Of a stretch of 40,694 bases of DNA, positions 1 through 7,904 are shown in pieces. The DNA lies in NCBI GenBank assembly GCA_003235365.1, contig QJWJ01000378.1, positions 1-40,694 on the forward strand. Reading direction: 5' to 3'. The position numbers and the translations under genes were made by a program. This DNA is from Deltaproteobacteria bacterium (GTDB lineage Bacteria; Myxococcota_A; Polyangia; Polyangiales; Polyangiaceae). The notes beneath the pieces are model-generated. The model worked only from the letters and a program-made list of their open reading frames with translations, was not told the DNA's origin and did no database searches. Numbering within the stretch: the first letter of the stretch is position 1; every line of letters starts with the position of its first letter.

Positions 1-758
1 TGTCGGCGCCTGCCACCGGTCGTGGGCTCGCTCGTTTCGACCCAGGGGGAACGGCAGGCGATCAGATCACGCAGTTGCTTCAGGCGGGCGTCGAGCCCGA
101 AGCGCCCTGCCTCGATCGACTGCGATCGCTGGTAACTGACGACAACAACCTCACGCGCGGACACGCGGCGCGAGCCTTGGCCAGGCAGCTGTACTTCAAA
201 GACCTGACGAACCCCGAGGCGCTCGAACTCGCCGAGACCGGGGACGCGGTCGTGCGCCAGGCAGTGTTGTCGGCGCTGCACGCCGAGCTCTCCACCCAGT
301 GCGATGCCATCGAGGCCGATGTGACGTTCGATGCCTCGCGCTTCGAGCCCCTCGTCGTCTTGGGGCTCGAGGGGAAAGCCACGCTGCGCGAGGCGGTTCT
401 GGACGTCGTCAATCGTCTTGCGTACTACGCTGGCGCGCACACGCTGCTGGCTCACGTAGTGTTTGGCTTGAGCGCAACGAAGCCCGCCGTGCAAGAGACG
501 ACGGCGCGTATCTTCTACCACCAAGCACTCCAGGTTTACCGAAAACGCCAGCCGTTCACTGAAGTGTTGAAACAGGCCACCCCACGCCTCATCGAGTTGA
601 CCGTGCCCAAGCGCGGCGCAAAGAAGCCGTCGCGCGTTCAAGAGGTGGCCGTGCTGGCGCTCGACACTTACCTGAAGCTGGGCGAGCACCTCGGAGCCGA
701 CACGGTCGCGAAGATTCAGCAGGCGCTCGCGCTCGCCAGCCAGGTTTCCTACCGCTGA
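1..758 (+). CDS. HEAT-like repeat protein, 3' end only
   Basis: The reading frame is open to the window edge (first whole codon at 3) with no stop before the TGA at 756-758, so this is the C-terminal part of a longer protein; a TTG at 75 is only an internal codon that could act as a start. About 250 residues are visible. They are Ala/Leu-rich and fall into paired amphipathic helices (for example TRGHAARALARQL and DAVVRQAVLSALHAEL), the pattern of HEAT/ARM-like solenoids that act as protein-binding scaffolds. No catalytic motif, signal peptide or membrane segment is visible in this part. It converges on the next gene with only about 60 bp between the stops. The HEAT call is inference from periodicity; the N-terminal domain, which would define its role, lies outside the window. 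Confidence 0.6.
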   Translation, partial: SAPATGRGLARFDPGGTAGDQITQLLQAGVEPEAPCLDRLRSLVTDDNNLTRGHAARALARQLYFKDLTNPEALELAETGDAVVRQAVLSALHAELSTQCDAIEADVTFDASRFEPLVVLGLEGKATLREAVLDVVNRLAYYAGAHTLLAHVVFGLSATKPAVQETTARIFYHQALQVYRKRQPFTEVLKQATPRLIELTVPKRGAKKPSRVQEVAVLALDTYLKLGEHLGADTVAKIQQALALASQVSYR

Positions 759-821
759 CGGCGCCTTCTCGCCCGCCGTTTCCTCGCCCACCGGCACCAC
801 CCGAGGCGCCGCTTGCTAGGC

Positions 822-1550
822 TTATTTCGGCAGGGGGAGGAACGTTCGCGTCCGCTTGCGATACTCAATGTAGGTGTCGCCCAAGGTTTCGACGAGGTCT
901 GCTTCTTCGAACGGGGTGGCAAGCATGATGTAAACAAACGTCGAAGCGGCGAAGATCACGTGACCGACCGTGAGATGAGGCGTGACTAGGGCCGCGACCA
1001 TCCAGCACAGGCTGATGGGATGGCGCGCCAGCGCGTACAGATAGCGCGCGGTGAACTTCGCTGGCTTGGGCGGAACCTGCCTGAGCGTCGCCCAAACCTG
1101 CGTCAGTCCAAAGAAGCTGAAGTGGCCAAACTGAAATGTCGCGCCAGTCATCACGCCCCACACCGCGAGGTAGGCAATGCGGATGCTGACAACCCCGATT
1201 GAAGCCCGAACCTCCCACACAGTGATCGCAACCGGCTGCCAGAAGAGCACGAGCAGCGCTGTCATCGCCGCTGTCATGTACAGATAGGTCGCGCGTTCGA
1301 TGGATGCTGGAATGACCTGGGTCCACCAGCGCTTGAAGGAACTGCGTGCGGTGATCGAATGCTGGAGACCGAAGAGTCCAATCAAGCAGACATCGATCAG
1401 GCCGGCAAGCCACGGCGACTGACTGGGACCGCTGCAAATGCTCTTCCATACCCCGAAGTCAGCGAGAAACCCCATGATGTAGACGAGACTGGAAAGTGCC
1501 GCGGCATACGCGCCGACTGCGTACGCGAGCATGAGAGCCTTCTGCGTCAT
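822..1550 (-). CDS. mddA: MddA-like membrane S-methyltransferase (NnrU/ICMT-like fold)
   Basis: A 242-residue integral membrane protein with about five or six hydrophobic helices. It shows the hallmarks of methanethiol S-methyltransferase MddA and its isoprenylcysteine-methyltransferase-like relatives: a GLFGLQHSI segment near residue 60, the cofactor-side RHPISL motif, and a C-terminal FEEADLVETLGDTYIEYRKR block (EE..L....GD.Y..Y.). MddA makes dimethyl sulfide from methanethiol and S-adenosylmethionine in the inner membrane. The start is the ATG at 1548-1550, preceded by GAAAGAG; upstream extensions of the frame run into the neighbouring gene. It lies 50 bp downstream of the Tat-exported protein on the same strand, so the two are probably co-transcribed. 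The family call is fairly secure; methanethiol as the substrate is inference. Confidence 0.7.
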   Translation of the reverse strand: MTQKALMLAYAVGAYAAALSSLVYIMGFLADFGVWKSICSGPSQSPWLAGLIDVCLIGLFGLQHSITARSSFKRWWTQVIPASIERATYLYMTAAMTALLVLFWQPVAITVWEVRASIGVVSIRIAYLAVWGVMTGATFQFGHFSFFGLTQVWATLRQVPPKPAKFTARYLYALARHPISLCWMVAALVTPHLTVGHVIFAASTFVYIMLATPFEEADLVETLGDTYIEYRKRTRTFLPLPK

Positions 1551-1600
1551 TTCTTTGCTCTTTCGTGGCAACCTGATCGTGCTCGCCTGTGGCCGCCCAT

Positions 1601-3010
1601 TTAGCCCCAGCTTTTGGCGTGTGCTGCGTGAGTGTCGAGGTAGGCGCCCGAGTCGAAATGCCTGTCGTAGAAGTCGGTGTCCAGCTGATGGGTTTGCAGA
1701 TACATCAACGTGAAGATGGCAGGTACGGTTGCGGGGAACCGACCAAAAGTGTCGTGGACATACTGGGCCATGGTCGCGACGCACTCGACGAATTCGTCAT
1801 CAATAGGCGCTGCTGCTGAACGCACTGCTTCAGACTCCTTGTAGGGTCCCCCTGTCTTGCCATTGAAAGGGCCGCCTCTTCCGAACTTGCGTTCGACGAC
1901 GGCTTCAACGGCTGCTCGCATGTCTGTGAAGTGAGGCGGGCAGTGGCCTTCGAGGACGCCTTTCAGCCCGGTAACGTGCGGCAGGGGTTGATTCGGGAGC
2001 GTGTCGAAACGGAAGCCGAGGCCGGGCACCGCCGGGTCACCGCTGGCGCCCAGAACGCTGAATGGGTTGAGGCCTTCGTACATCCATCCCCCCAGGCCCA
2101 TCGCTTGTTGCATGAGCGCGCCAGCGTAGCATGCGCACGAGATCTCGACGGTGACTTCCGTCAGGCTCATCTGCTCCAGGAAGCTCAGAGGAAACGGGTT
2201 GGCGACGTCGACTCGGTGCTTGAACCGATCGAGCCCCGGGATGGCACGGTCGTTTCGGTCGTCGTAGACGCACACACCGCTCTGGACCAGGTAGCAGAGT
2301 GACAACAGAACGTGTTGTGCGAGGTCAGCGACGGGAATGATCAGGGTGCTGCCCGGTACATTCGCGCACCATTCGTTGTGCATCTCCATGTGTTGGGGCT
2401 GAGCTGGAATCCGCAGACGGCCGTCGGCCAGTTTGCGAATGCGTGATTTGTGCTCCTGCAAGTAGGCGTTGAGGTCGGTCACGTTCTCGCTGCTCCTTGC
2501 TTTGGTGGCAGCCATGTCCCTGGTTGGAAAGAAGTAGACGCCGTGGTCATCGGTGAAGAAGAACTCGGTCGTATGGAAGCCGGCGGCGGAAGGAAAGGTC
2601 CGACCGCCAGCGGCAGCCGCATAGTTGGGTAGGTTCGGCAAGTACGAGCGGTTGAAAGGGATCAGGTTCGACCAACCGGTATTGCCAGCGACGGTCGTCA
2701 GAAGGAGCAGTTGCTCCAGCTCTGAAAGAGGCGCCGGCTCGAATTTCGAGGTGTACGCCAGGGGGCCATGGGGAATCGAGGCGCCGCGCGCGAAACGACG
2801 CGACCGCCGGCCATGAATCGCTTCGATCAACGGAAACTCGGCTGCCGTGAGCAGCCCCGCGGGCAGCTCCGGCATGTCGTTCAGCAGCACGTTCCCGGTT
2901 CGCTTCAAGCGCGCTCCAACGGTGCGCGCGCCAACGCCGAAACCTGCCAGCAGTGCGCCGGCTGCAACGGCAGACGCGCCGAGAACCTGGCGTCTGGGTA
3001 ACTCATTCAT
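1601..3010 (-). CDS. Tat-exported nitroreductase-like oxidoreductase
   Basis: A 469-residue protein with a clear twin-arginine signal (RRQVLG at residues 6-11, then an Ala/Gly-rich hydrophobic stretch), so it is probably exported folded, with a cofactor. After the signal comes AAEFPLIEAIHGRRSRRFARG and then PLSELEQLLLLTTVAGNTGW, which resembles the N-terminal part of nitroreductase/SagB-type FMN proteins (an R-x-S-R-R-F start and an L-S-xx-L-xx-LL helix). The C-terminus (GRFPATVPAIFTLMYLQTHQLD, then FYDRHFDSGAY) looks like a conserved unknown domain rich in His, Asp and Tyr. Start: the ATG at 3008-3010 has AAAGGAA about 9 bases upstream. It heads an operon with the MddA-like gene and diverges from the GlxA-type regulator. 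Nitroreductase fold is an inference; the substrate is unknown. Confidence 0.55.
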   Translation of the reverse strand: MNELPRRQVLGASAVAAGALLAGFGVGARTVGARLKRTGNVLLNDMPELPAGLLTAAEFPLIEAIHGRRSRRFARGASIPHGPLAYTSKFEPAPLSELEQLLLLTTVAGNTGWSNLIPFNRSYLPNLPNYAAAAGGRTFPSAAGFHTTEFFFTDDHGVYFFPTRDMAATKARSSENVTDLNAYLQEHKSRIRKLADGRLRIPAQPQHMEMHNEWCANVPGSTLIIPVADLAQHVLLSLCYLVQSGVCVYDDRNDRAIPGLDRFKHRVDVANPFPLSFLEQMSLTEVTVEISCACYAGALMQQAMGLGGWMYEGLNPFSVLGASGDPAVPGLGFRFDTLPNQPLPHVTGLKGVLEGHCPPHFTDMRAAVEAVVERKFGRGGPFNGKTGGPYKESEAVRSAAAPIDDEFVECVATMAQYVHDTFGRFPATVPAIFTLMYLQTHQLDTDFYDRHFDSGAYLDTHAAHAKSWG

Positions 3011-3128
3011 GGTCGTGTTCCTTTCGCGCCAGTGAAGTACGTCTGGCTTGATCGGAGCTTGGGTGCGAAGCGCCGGCAGCACCAGGCTCACATTTGACAA
3101 GAACGGGTCAGATCTGCCACATGGACAG
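3011..3128. promoter_or_regulatory. Divergent promoter region between Tat-protein operon and GlxA-type regulator
   Basis: About 118 bp separates the two divergent starts. A TTGACA hexamer lies at 3094-3099 on the + strand, but I see no good -10 partner at normal spacing. The arrangement suggests that the AraC-type regulator controls the operon on the other side. This is inference from geometry. Confidence 0.35.
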
Positions 3129-4202
3129 GTGCCCGTTTCATTTCCTCGGCGGCCGCTCTCCATCGGTCTGCTTGCTGTCCCGGAGGTGTCCGGGGCAGTC
3201 GTTTACGGACTGCACGAGGTTTTCACTTGCGTGGGAACGGTCTGGGACAGCTTGACAGGCAAGTCGACCCAAGCTCGACGCATCCTGCCCAGGATCGTTG
3301 GTCGCAGCACAACGCCCTTGCGGACGACGTTGGGAGCCTCGTTGTTGGCCGACCACACCTTCGACGAGGAGTACTGTCCGGACGTCGTGATTGTCGGTGA
3401 TCTGCACGTCGGTGTCGCGGACGACGCGAAGCACAACTGGGGGAGCGAAGGCCAATGGCTACGCAAGCAGTACGAACGTGGCGCATTGATCTGCGCCGTG
3501 TGCACGGGGGCAATCATGCTCGCAGAGGCACACTTGCTCGATGGGCTCGAGGCGACCACCCACTGGAGTGCGCGCCGAGCCTTCGAGGAGTGTTATCCGA
3601 CGGTCGCGTTGCGACCTGAACGAATCTTGGTCCCTGCGGGAGATGGGCACCGTATCGTCACCAGCGGCGGCTCGGCCTCATGGACCGAACTGGCGCTGTA
3701 CCTAGTGGCACGTTTCTGTGGCGAAGACGAGGCACGCCGAATCGCCAAGGTCTTCTTGTTCGGTGATCGGAAAGACGGACAACTTCCGTTTGCCTCGATG
3801 GTCCGTCCGAAACAACACGAGGACGCCGTGATCGCGCAGAGCCAGATATGGGTTGCGTATCACTACGCTGTCGCGAATCCCGTTTCGAAAATGGCAGAGC
3901 TGTCTGGGTTGAGTGCTCGCACATTCAAGCGGCGATTCGTCAAGACCACAGGGTACAATCCCCTCGACTACGTTCAGTCGCTACGCATGGAAGAAGCCAA
4001 ACAGATGCTCGAGACCACGGATGACCCCATTGATGAGGTTGGGGCGGCGGTGGGTTACGAAGAGCCGAACTCTTTTCGGCGTCTCTTCAAGCGGACGACT
4101 GGCATCACGCCGCATCAGTATCGCGTACGCTTCCGAAAAATCGGGACCGCCTACCTACGTCCCGGAATCGACGACCGCGGACGAGCTCGCCAAAGTCGCT
4201 GA
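3129..4202 (+). CDS. GlxA-family transcriptional regulator (DJ-1/PfpI-like domain + AraC HTH)
   Basis: A 357-residue two-domain regulator. The N-terminal part (about 7-200) is a DJ-1/PfpI-like glutaminase-type domain beginning RRPLSIGLLAVPE, with the elbow cysteine in CAVCTGAIMLAE (about C125). The C-terminal part (about 250-340) is an AraC/XylS double HTH, with MAELSGLSARTFKRRF and IDEVGAAVGYEEPNSFRRLFK as the two recognition regions. GlxA-type proteins bind DNA and usually respond to small amino or sulfur metabolites. The start is uncertain: the frame extends back to a TTG at 3048, but family members begin just before the 'RPL.IG' strand, which fits the GTG at 3129. No strong ribosome binding site is visible for either. 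It diverges from the Tat-protein/mddA operon, which it probably regulates. Confidence 0.85.
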   Translation: MPVSFPRRPLSIGLLAVPEVSGAVVYGLHEVFTCVGTVWDSLTGKSTQARRILPRIVGRSTTPLRTTLGASLLADHTFDEEYCPDVVIVGDLHVGVADDAKHNWGSEGQWLRKQYERGALICAVCTGAIMLAEAHLLDGLEATTHWSARRAFEECYPTVALRPERILVPAGDGHRIVTSGGSASWTELALYLVARFCGEDEARRIAKVFLFGDRKDGQLPFASMVRPKQHEDAVIAQSQIWVAYHYAVANPVSKMAELSGLSARTFKRRFVKTTGYNPLDYVQSLRMEEAKQMLETTDDPIDEVGAAVGYEEPNSFRRLFKRTTGITPHQYRVRFRKIGTAYLRPGIDDRGRARQSR

Positions 4203-4350
4203 CGTCACGCCGAAAAACTGCCCGCGTTGCAGTCGCTCTCTCGACTCCATTCACCGCGCCCACGCGAACAAGGCGTGGGTCATGAACCAGGATACGAGCG
4301 CAGGAAGTGGCATCACCTTCGACAACTTCAAGATCGAGGCACCCCGATAA
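4144..4350 (+). pseudogene. Possible 3' remnant of an exoprotein gene
   Basis: After the regulator, a different + frame stays open to a TAA at 4348-4350 and reads like real protein: a CPRC pair followed by a Gly/Thr-rich end with FDNFKIEA, similar to the last strand of concanavalin/LamG-like domains of secreted enzymes. No start codon with a ribosome binding site is visible and the 5' part runs inside the regulator gene, so if real it is the tail of a gene displaced by rearrangement. It may also be chance open frame in GC-rich DNA. Confidence 0.2.
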
Positions 4351-4406
4351 GGCCTCTTGTTTCTCTCTGGTTGTCTTGCGTTAGCCACGCGAGCTAGAGT
4401 GTCCTG

Positions 4407-5948
4407 ATGCTCGCGTCGTGGTCGAGGTGGCTTGGCCAGGTTGGGCTTCCTAGTGTTGTCCTATGCTGGGCCATTGCCGGTTGCGACGGGCGCGGCGGGG
4501 GATCTGAGCTCGGACGAGGCAGCGGCGGGGACCACCTCAACGGCGATTCGGGAGCTTCCGCCGCACCCAGCCCGGATAGCGGTACTGGGGCGCCGGGTAC
4601 TGGGGCGCCGGGTACTGGGGCGCCGGGTACTGGGACGCCGAGTACTGGGGCGCCGAGCGGTCCAGAGGCAAACGAGCCGGCGCCTTCGTTTTCGTGCGGG
4701 GGCGCCGGGGAAGCATGCTGCGCCGCGAACGTGTGCACTGATGGCGGCTGCTGCGTAGGTGGTCGCTGCATCGCGCAAGGCGATGCTTGCGGCGGTCTGG
4801 GGGGACGCTGCGAGTCCGGAGCGTGTGGTGAGTGCGGGGCGATTGGCCTTGGCTGCTGCGGCGCGCTCGACGTGTGCACCGCGAGTGGCTCTTCCTGTCA
4901 GTCGGGCAGCTGCGAGGCCTGTGGGCAGGAAGGGCAAAGCTGTTGCAACGGAAGCTGTGGCGCGGGGTTGGCCTGTGACGGTTCGACGTGTACGTCGTGT
5001 GGGCGTTCCGGGGAGCCCTGTTGTGGTGGCGAGTGGACGGCAGCGGGGACCTATCTCGGTGGGGAATGCGAGGAAGGTGGCTGCTGTTTGGGCGGCACCT
5101 GCACTGACGCGGGTGCAGAATGCGTCGACGTCAACTTCGCTAGCGCCGGGATCTGCGAGAGCGGTGGGTGTAGCCTGTGCGGGCGAGCTGGTGAGGTGTG
5201 CTGCGAGGGGTTCTCCTGCGGGGGGACGGCGGCCTGCTCCGGAACGACGTGCATTTCGTGTGGTGGATTGGGAGAAGCCTGTTGCATCACGCCAGGAGTT
5301 GAGCCGTGTGCTGGTGCCAGCACAACGTGTAGCGAAGACGGGGTTTGCGTCGAGTGCGGTGGGCCAGGTCAGGCGTGTTGCCCCGGCCGGCACTGCGTGA
5401 CGGGGTGTTGCTCTGGAACGAGTCGCGGAGTCTGCATCGCGGAAGGAGCGCCGTGCAGTGGAGACGGCGGAAGCTGTGAACGAGGTGAGTGCTCCGGTTG
5501 CGGTCGCGACGGGCAACCTTGTTGCGACGGGTTTTGGTGCCAGGACTCCGCTTGTTCGGGGAACTCGGTCTGCGGAGCGGAGTGCGGGCAGCCAGGTGAG
5601 GCCTGCTGTGCTGGCAACCTGTGCATGGACGGGTGCTGCGTGATCGAGGACACGCGACAGCGATGCATCGCCGTCGGTCAGATGTGTCCGGGCAGTGCTG
5701 GCGCGTGTGACGAAGATGGTGATTGCGGGCAGTGCGGTGGTTTGGCGCAGCCGTGTTGTTTCGACACGCCGGACAGCCTGCGCGACGTTTACTGCGCGGC
5801 ACCTTTTTCGACCTGCGACGTCGTGCCCCTCGCCGCGTTCGAGGAACTGAGCTGCGTGGCCTGCGGGCAAGAGGGCCTTCCGTGCTGTGTGCCCGGAGGA
5901 TGTGAAGCCGGTTTGGCGTGTTCCAACAACCTGTGTATGGCGCCTTGA
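4407..5948 (+). CDS. Cysteine-rich repeat lipoprotein
   Basis: A 513-residue exported protein with a type II signal: a hydrophobic stretch ending in WAIAGC, with the lipobox cysteine near residue 26. A Gly/Ser/Pro/Thr linker follows, containing five GTGAP-type pentapeptides. The rest is a run of short cysteine modules of the form CG..G..CC....C, some followed by a CCVGG.CI unit, with dozens of cysteines in paired CC doublets. Such knots are expected to be disulfide-bonded on the cell surface; no enzymatic motif is seen. The start is the ATG at 4407, consistent with the signal peptide. The same style (lipobox, low-complexity linker, Cys-rich body) returns in the genes at 25841-27454 and 38605-39588. 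Function is unknown; adhesion or structural display is a guess. Confidence 0.75.
   Translation: MLASWSRWLGQVGLPSVVLCWAIAGCDGRGGGSELGRGSGGDHLNGDSGASAAPSPDSGTGAPGTGAPGTGAPGTGTPSTGAPSGPEANEPAPSFSCGGAGEACCAANVCTDGGCCVGGRCIAQGDACGGLGGRCESGACGECGAIGLGCCGALDVCTASGSSCQSGSCEACGQEGQSCCNGSCGAGLACDGSTCTSCGRSGEPCCGGEWTAAGTYLGGECEEGGCCLGGTCTDAGAECVDVNFASAGICESGGCSLCGRAGEVCCEGFSCGGTAACSGTTCISCGGLGEACCITPGVEPCAGASTTCSEDGVCVECGGPGQACCPGRHCVTGCCSGTSRGVCIAEGAPCSGDGGSCERGECSGCGRDGQPCCDGFWCQDSACSGNSVCGAECGQPGEACCAGNLCMDGCCVIEDTRQRCIAVGQMCPGSAGACDEDGDCGQCGGLAQPCCFDTPDSLRDVYCAAPFSTCDVVPLAAFEELSCVACGQEGLPCCVPGGCEAGLACSNNLCMAP
4581..4655 (+). repeat. 15-bp tandem repeat, five copies, in lipoprotein linker
   Basis: Five head-to-tail copies of ggtactggggcgccg encode GTGAP. 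Copies 1-3 are identical and copies 4 and 5 each carry one substitution. The near identity suggests recent slippage expansion of the linker just after the lipid anchor; copy number could vary between strains. Confidence 0.9.
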
Positions 5949-6048
5949 TCGTCGTGGCCGCCTCGTCGATCCGCCGCTCACGCCGCGCAGACGGCGCCGA
6001 CGACGCGCGAGCTCTGTCTTCGCCGGACGCGTCAGGATGACGTCCCGG

Positions 6049-6104
6049 GTGCGTCAGGGCGAGGTGCCAGTGCGTCGGGGCGAGGTGCCAGTGCGTCGGG
6101 ACGG
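6049..6104 (+). repeat. 21-bp tandem repeat in intergenic DNA
   Basis: Two full copies of gtgcgtcrgggcgaggtgcca (6049-6069, 6070-6090) and a partial third. It sits in the 208-bp convergent gap between the cysteine-rich lipoprotein and the HAD gene. No gene or clear terminator is seen in this gap. Confidence 0.7.
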
Positions 6105-6156
6105 TAGTGGCCTGTTTTGAAAGACGGCTAGGGGGCGCCCCCTCCGGCGTTTCGTG

Positions 6157-6783
6157 TCACGGCGGAGAACTCGTGAGACGATCCATCAGCGGCGCGAGTG
6201 ACCTCCACGCCTCTGGATGACGGCCAGTCCGATCGACTCGCACCGCGTCCATCCCTACGGCGCGCGCTCCCGCGACGCAGTCGTCGCGATCGTCGAGGAA
6301 CAGGCACTCGGAAGGCTCGACCCCCAGCTCTTGGGCGATCGCGAGGTAAGCTTCGGGATGCGGCTTGGCCACACCGAGCTGCTCGGCGGATCGCGAGATG
6401 TCGACCAGCTCCGCTAGTCCGAGCGCCCCGAGCGATGCGTCGAGATCTAGCAGGCCGAAGTTCGAGAGCACGGCGGTCTTGGCTCCGCTGTCGCGTACCG
6501 CCGTGAGCGCCCCGTGGGCGTCGGAGTGGGCCACCAGGAACGTCAGCGGATCGAGATCGAGCAACGCGTCGACGTCAAACGCAGGCAGCGCCCGATCGCG
6601 GGCGAGGTGACGAACGAATCGCGCCCAGGCGTCGGCACTGCCCGGCGCAGTCCGGTGCCAGCGCCTCAGCCGTGCCTCGAGCTCGGCGAGGCTGAACGGC
6701 AGCAGCGGCTCGAGGCGACGCGCGGCGCGCCTTTGATCGAACGAGGCGAGGACGCCGTCGCGGTCGAACACCACGGCCTTCAT
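6157..6783 (-). CDS. HAD-superfamily hydrolase (subfamily IA, phosphatase-like)
   Basis: A 208-residue soluble protein with all four HAD motifs: motif I FDRDG (D7 nucleophile, D9 acid/base), motif II in AVLSNFG, the motif III lysine in VAKPHPEAY, and motif IV FLDDRDDC. The helical cap after motif I (about residues 15-85) is the C1 type of subfamily IA, which includes phosphoglycolate-type and nucleotide phosphatases. Its ATG overlaps the TGA of the preceding isoprenyl-synthase gene by 4 bp (ATGA), so translation is coupled and the two proteins probably act together. A role in removing phosphate or diphosphate from the operon's product is a plausible inference, not shown by the sequence. Confidence 0.85.
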   Translation of the reverse strand: MKAVVFDRDGVLASFDQRRAARRLEPLLPFSLAELEARLRRWHRTAPGSADAWARFVRHLARDRALPAFDVDALLDLDPLTFLVAHSDAHGALTAVRDSGAKTAVLSNFGLLDLDASLGALGLAELVDISRSAEQLGVAKPHPEAYLAIAQELGVEPSECLFLDDRDDCVAGARAVGMDAVRVDRTGRHPEAWRSLAPLMDRLTSSPP

Positions 6784-7904
6784 GTCGCGCCAGCGGTCTC
6801 GATGCCGTCGAGTGCCTGCGAGAGTTGTGCCTCGGTCACCAGCTCGTGGTCACCGGCACGGCGCAGCCGCTCGACCCAACTCCCGGCCATTTCAGCCATC
6901 ACGCTGCGCAAAGCGCGGGGCGTGCCCGCGACGCAGATCCGCAAGTCGTGCAGCGAGTTGCAGACTGTCGCCGGCACGCCGATCTCGAGCACCGCTTGGC
7001 GCACCGGTTCGAACGCGGCGTCGATCTCCGCGTGGGACAGCACGCCGCCATCGTGCACCGAGCCCACGGGGGCGGCCGCCGACTCACGACACTTCGCCCA
7101 CGTGGCGTCGAGCTGCTCGCGAAGCGCCGGGACGCGCTCGAGGGCGTAGATGAGCGGCTTGGTCACGGCCCCCATCTTGATGTCGTCGTTTTCGCCCAGC
7201 AGAGCGCGTCGTTCACAGACATTGACGATGTCGTCGACGTCCTGGAACAGTCGCGCAAACGCGAGGCTGACCTCGTCGTCGAGCGGCGCGCGCTCGGACA
7301 GCAAGAGCGCCGTGTCGAGGACGTACGCGACGCCTGAGCCGGTCTGGCGGTAGCGGCGATCGAGCCACTGCTCGAGAACGGCGGTGCTCGTGTCGACCGG
7401 GTAGATGTTGTGGCGCTCCCACAGCTCGTACGAAAACAGCTCCACGAAGAAGCGCATCGTCCAGTTGAACGCGCGAGGATCGATCCGGCGCCCTTGCTCG
7501 GCGACCATGGCGATCAGGGCGCCTGCGAAGGGCGTCGCGCTGCTCTCGCCGAAGCGCAGCGGGAACGTTTCGCGCCCCGACCTCATCGGGGTGCGGTCGA
7601 TGGTGTCGTCGGAAACCGCGCACGCCTCGAGCGCGAGCATCAGCGGGGGAAGGAACTTGCGGTGCCGAGCCGTGATGCCACCGGATGCGTCCGCGATCGC
7701 GAGGAACATCAGCGGCAGCAGCATGAACGACGGCTGCGGATTGTCGCGTACGACGTAGTCGTAGAACGGTCGGAGCTCGGAGGGCACTGACGCCTCGTCG
7801 AGCGCACATCGTGCCTGCTCGATCAGGGGCGTGTACGACTCGCGCACGCGGGTGAACATCCCGCGAAACTGGCGCGGATACGTGAGAGGCTGGACCGCCG
7901 TCAT
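6780..7904 (-). CDS. Trans-isoprenyl diphosphate synthase family protein (polyprenyl synthetase-like)
   Basis: A 374-residue, mostly helical soluble protein. It has a first aspartate-rich motif DDTID at 99-103 followed by a PMRSGRET segment, matching the DDxxD...(L/M)RRG.PT signature of polyprenyl synthetases. The second region, RLFQDVDDIVN near 219-228, matches the FQ..DD..D block that binds the second Mg-diphosphate. Between them, TGSGVAYVLDTALLL matches the usual substrate-pocket helix. Both metal sites look intact, so catalysis on an allylic diphosphate is likely; the product is not predictable. The start at 7904 overlaps the end of the LOG gene by 4 bp, and its stop overlaps the HAD start by 4 bp, forming a tight operon. 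A longer in-frame start at 7955 would run into the LOG gene. A terpene-cyclase-like activity is the main alternative. Confidence 0.75.
   Translation of the reverse strand: MTAVQPLTYPRQFRGMFTRVRESYTPLIEQARCALDEASVPSELRPFYDYVVRDNPQPSFMLLPLMFLAIADASGGITARHRKFLPPLMLALEACAVSDDTIDRTPMRSGRETFPLRFGESSATPFAGALIAMVAEQGRRIDPRAFNWTMRFFVELFSYELWERHNIYPVDTSTAVLEQWLDRRYRQTGSGVAYVLDTALLLSERAPLDDEVSLAFARLFQDVDDIVNVCERRALLGENDDIKMGAVTKPLIYALERVPALREQLDATWAKCRESAAAPVGSVHDGGVLSHAEIDAAFEPVRQAVLEIGVPATVCNSLHDLRICVAGTPRALRSVMAEMAGSWVERLRRAGDHELVTEAQLSQALDGIETAGAT

Noticed and set aside
4461..5981. Minus-strand open frame (about 500 codons) opposite the cysteine-rich lipoprotein
   Set aside because: The product is a Thr/Arg/Ala-rich shadow; the + strand has signal peptide, lipobox and cysteine modules.
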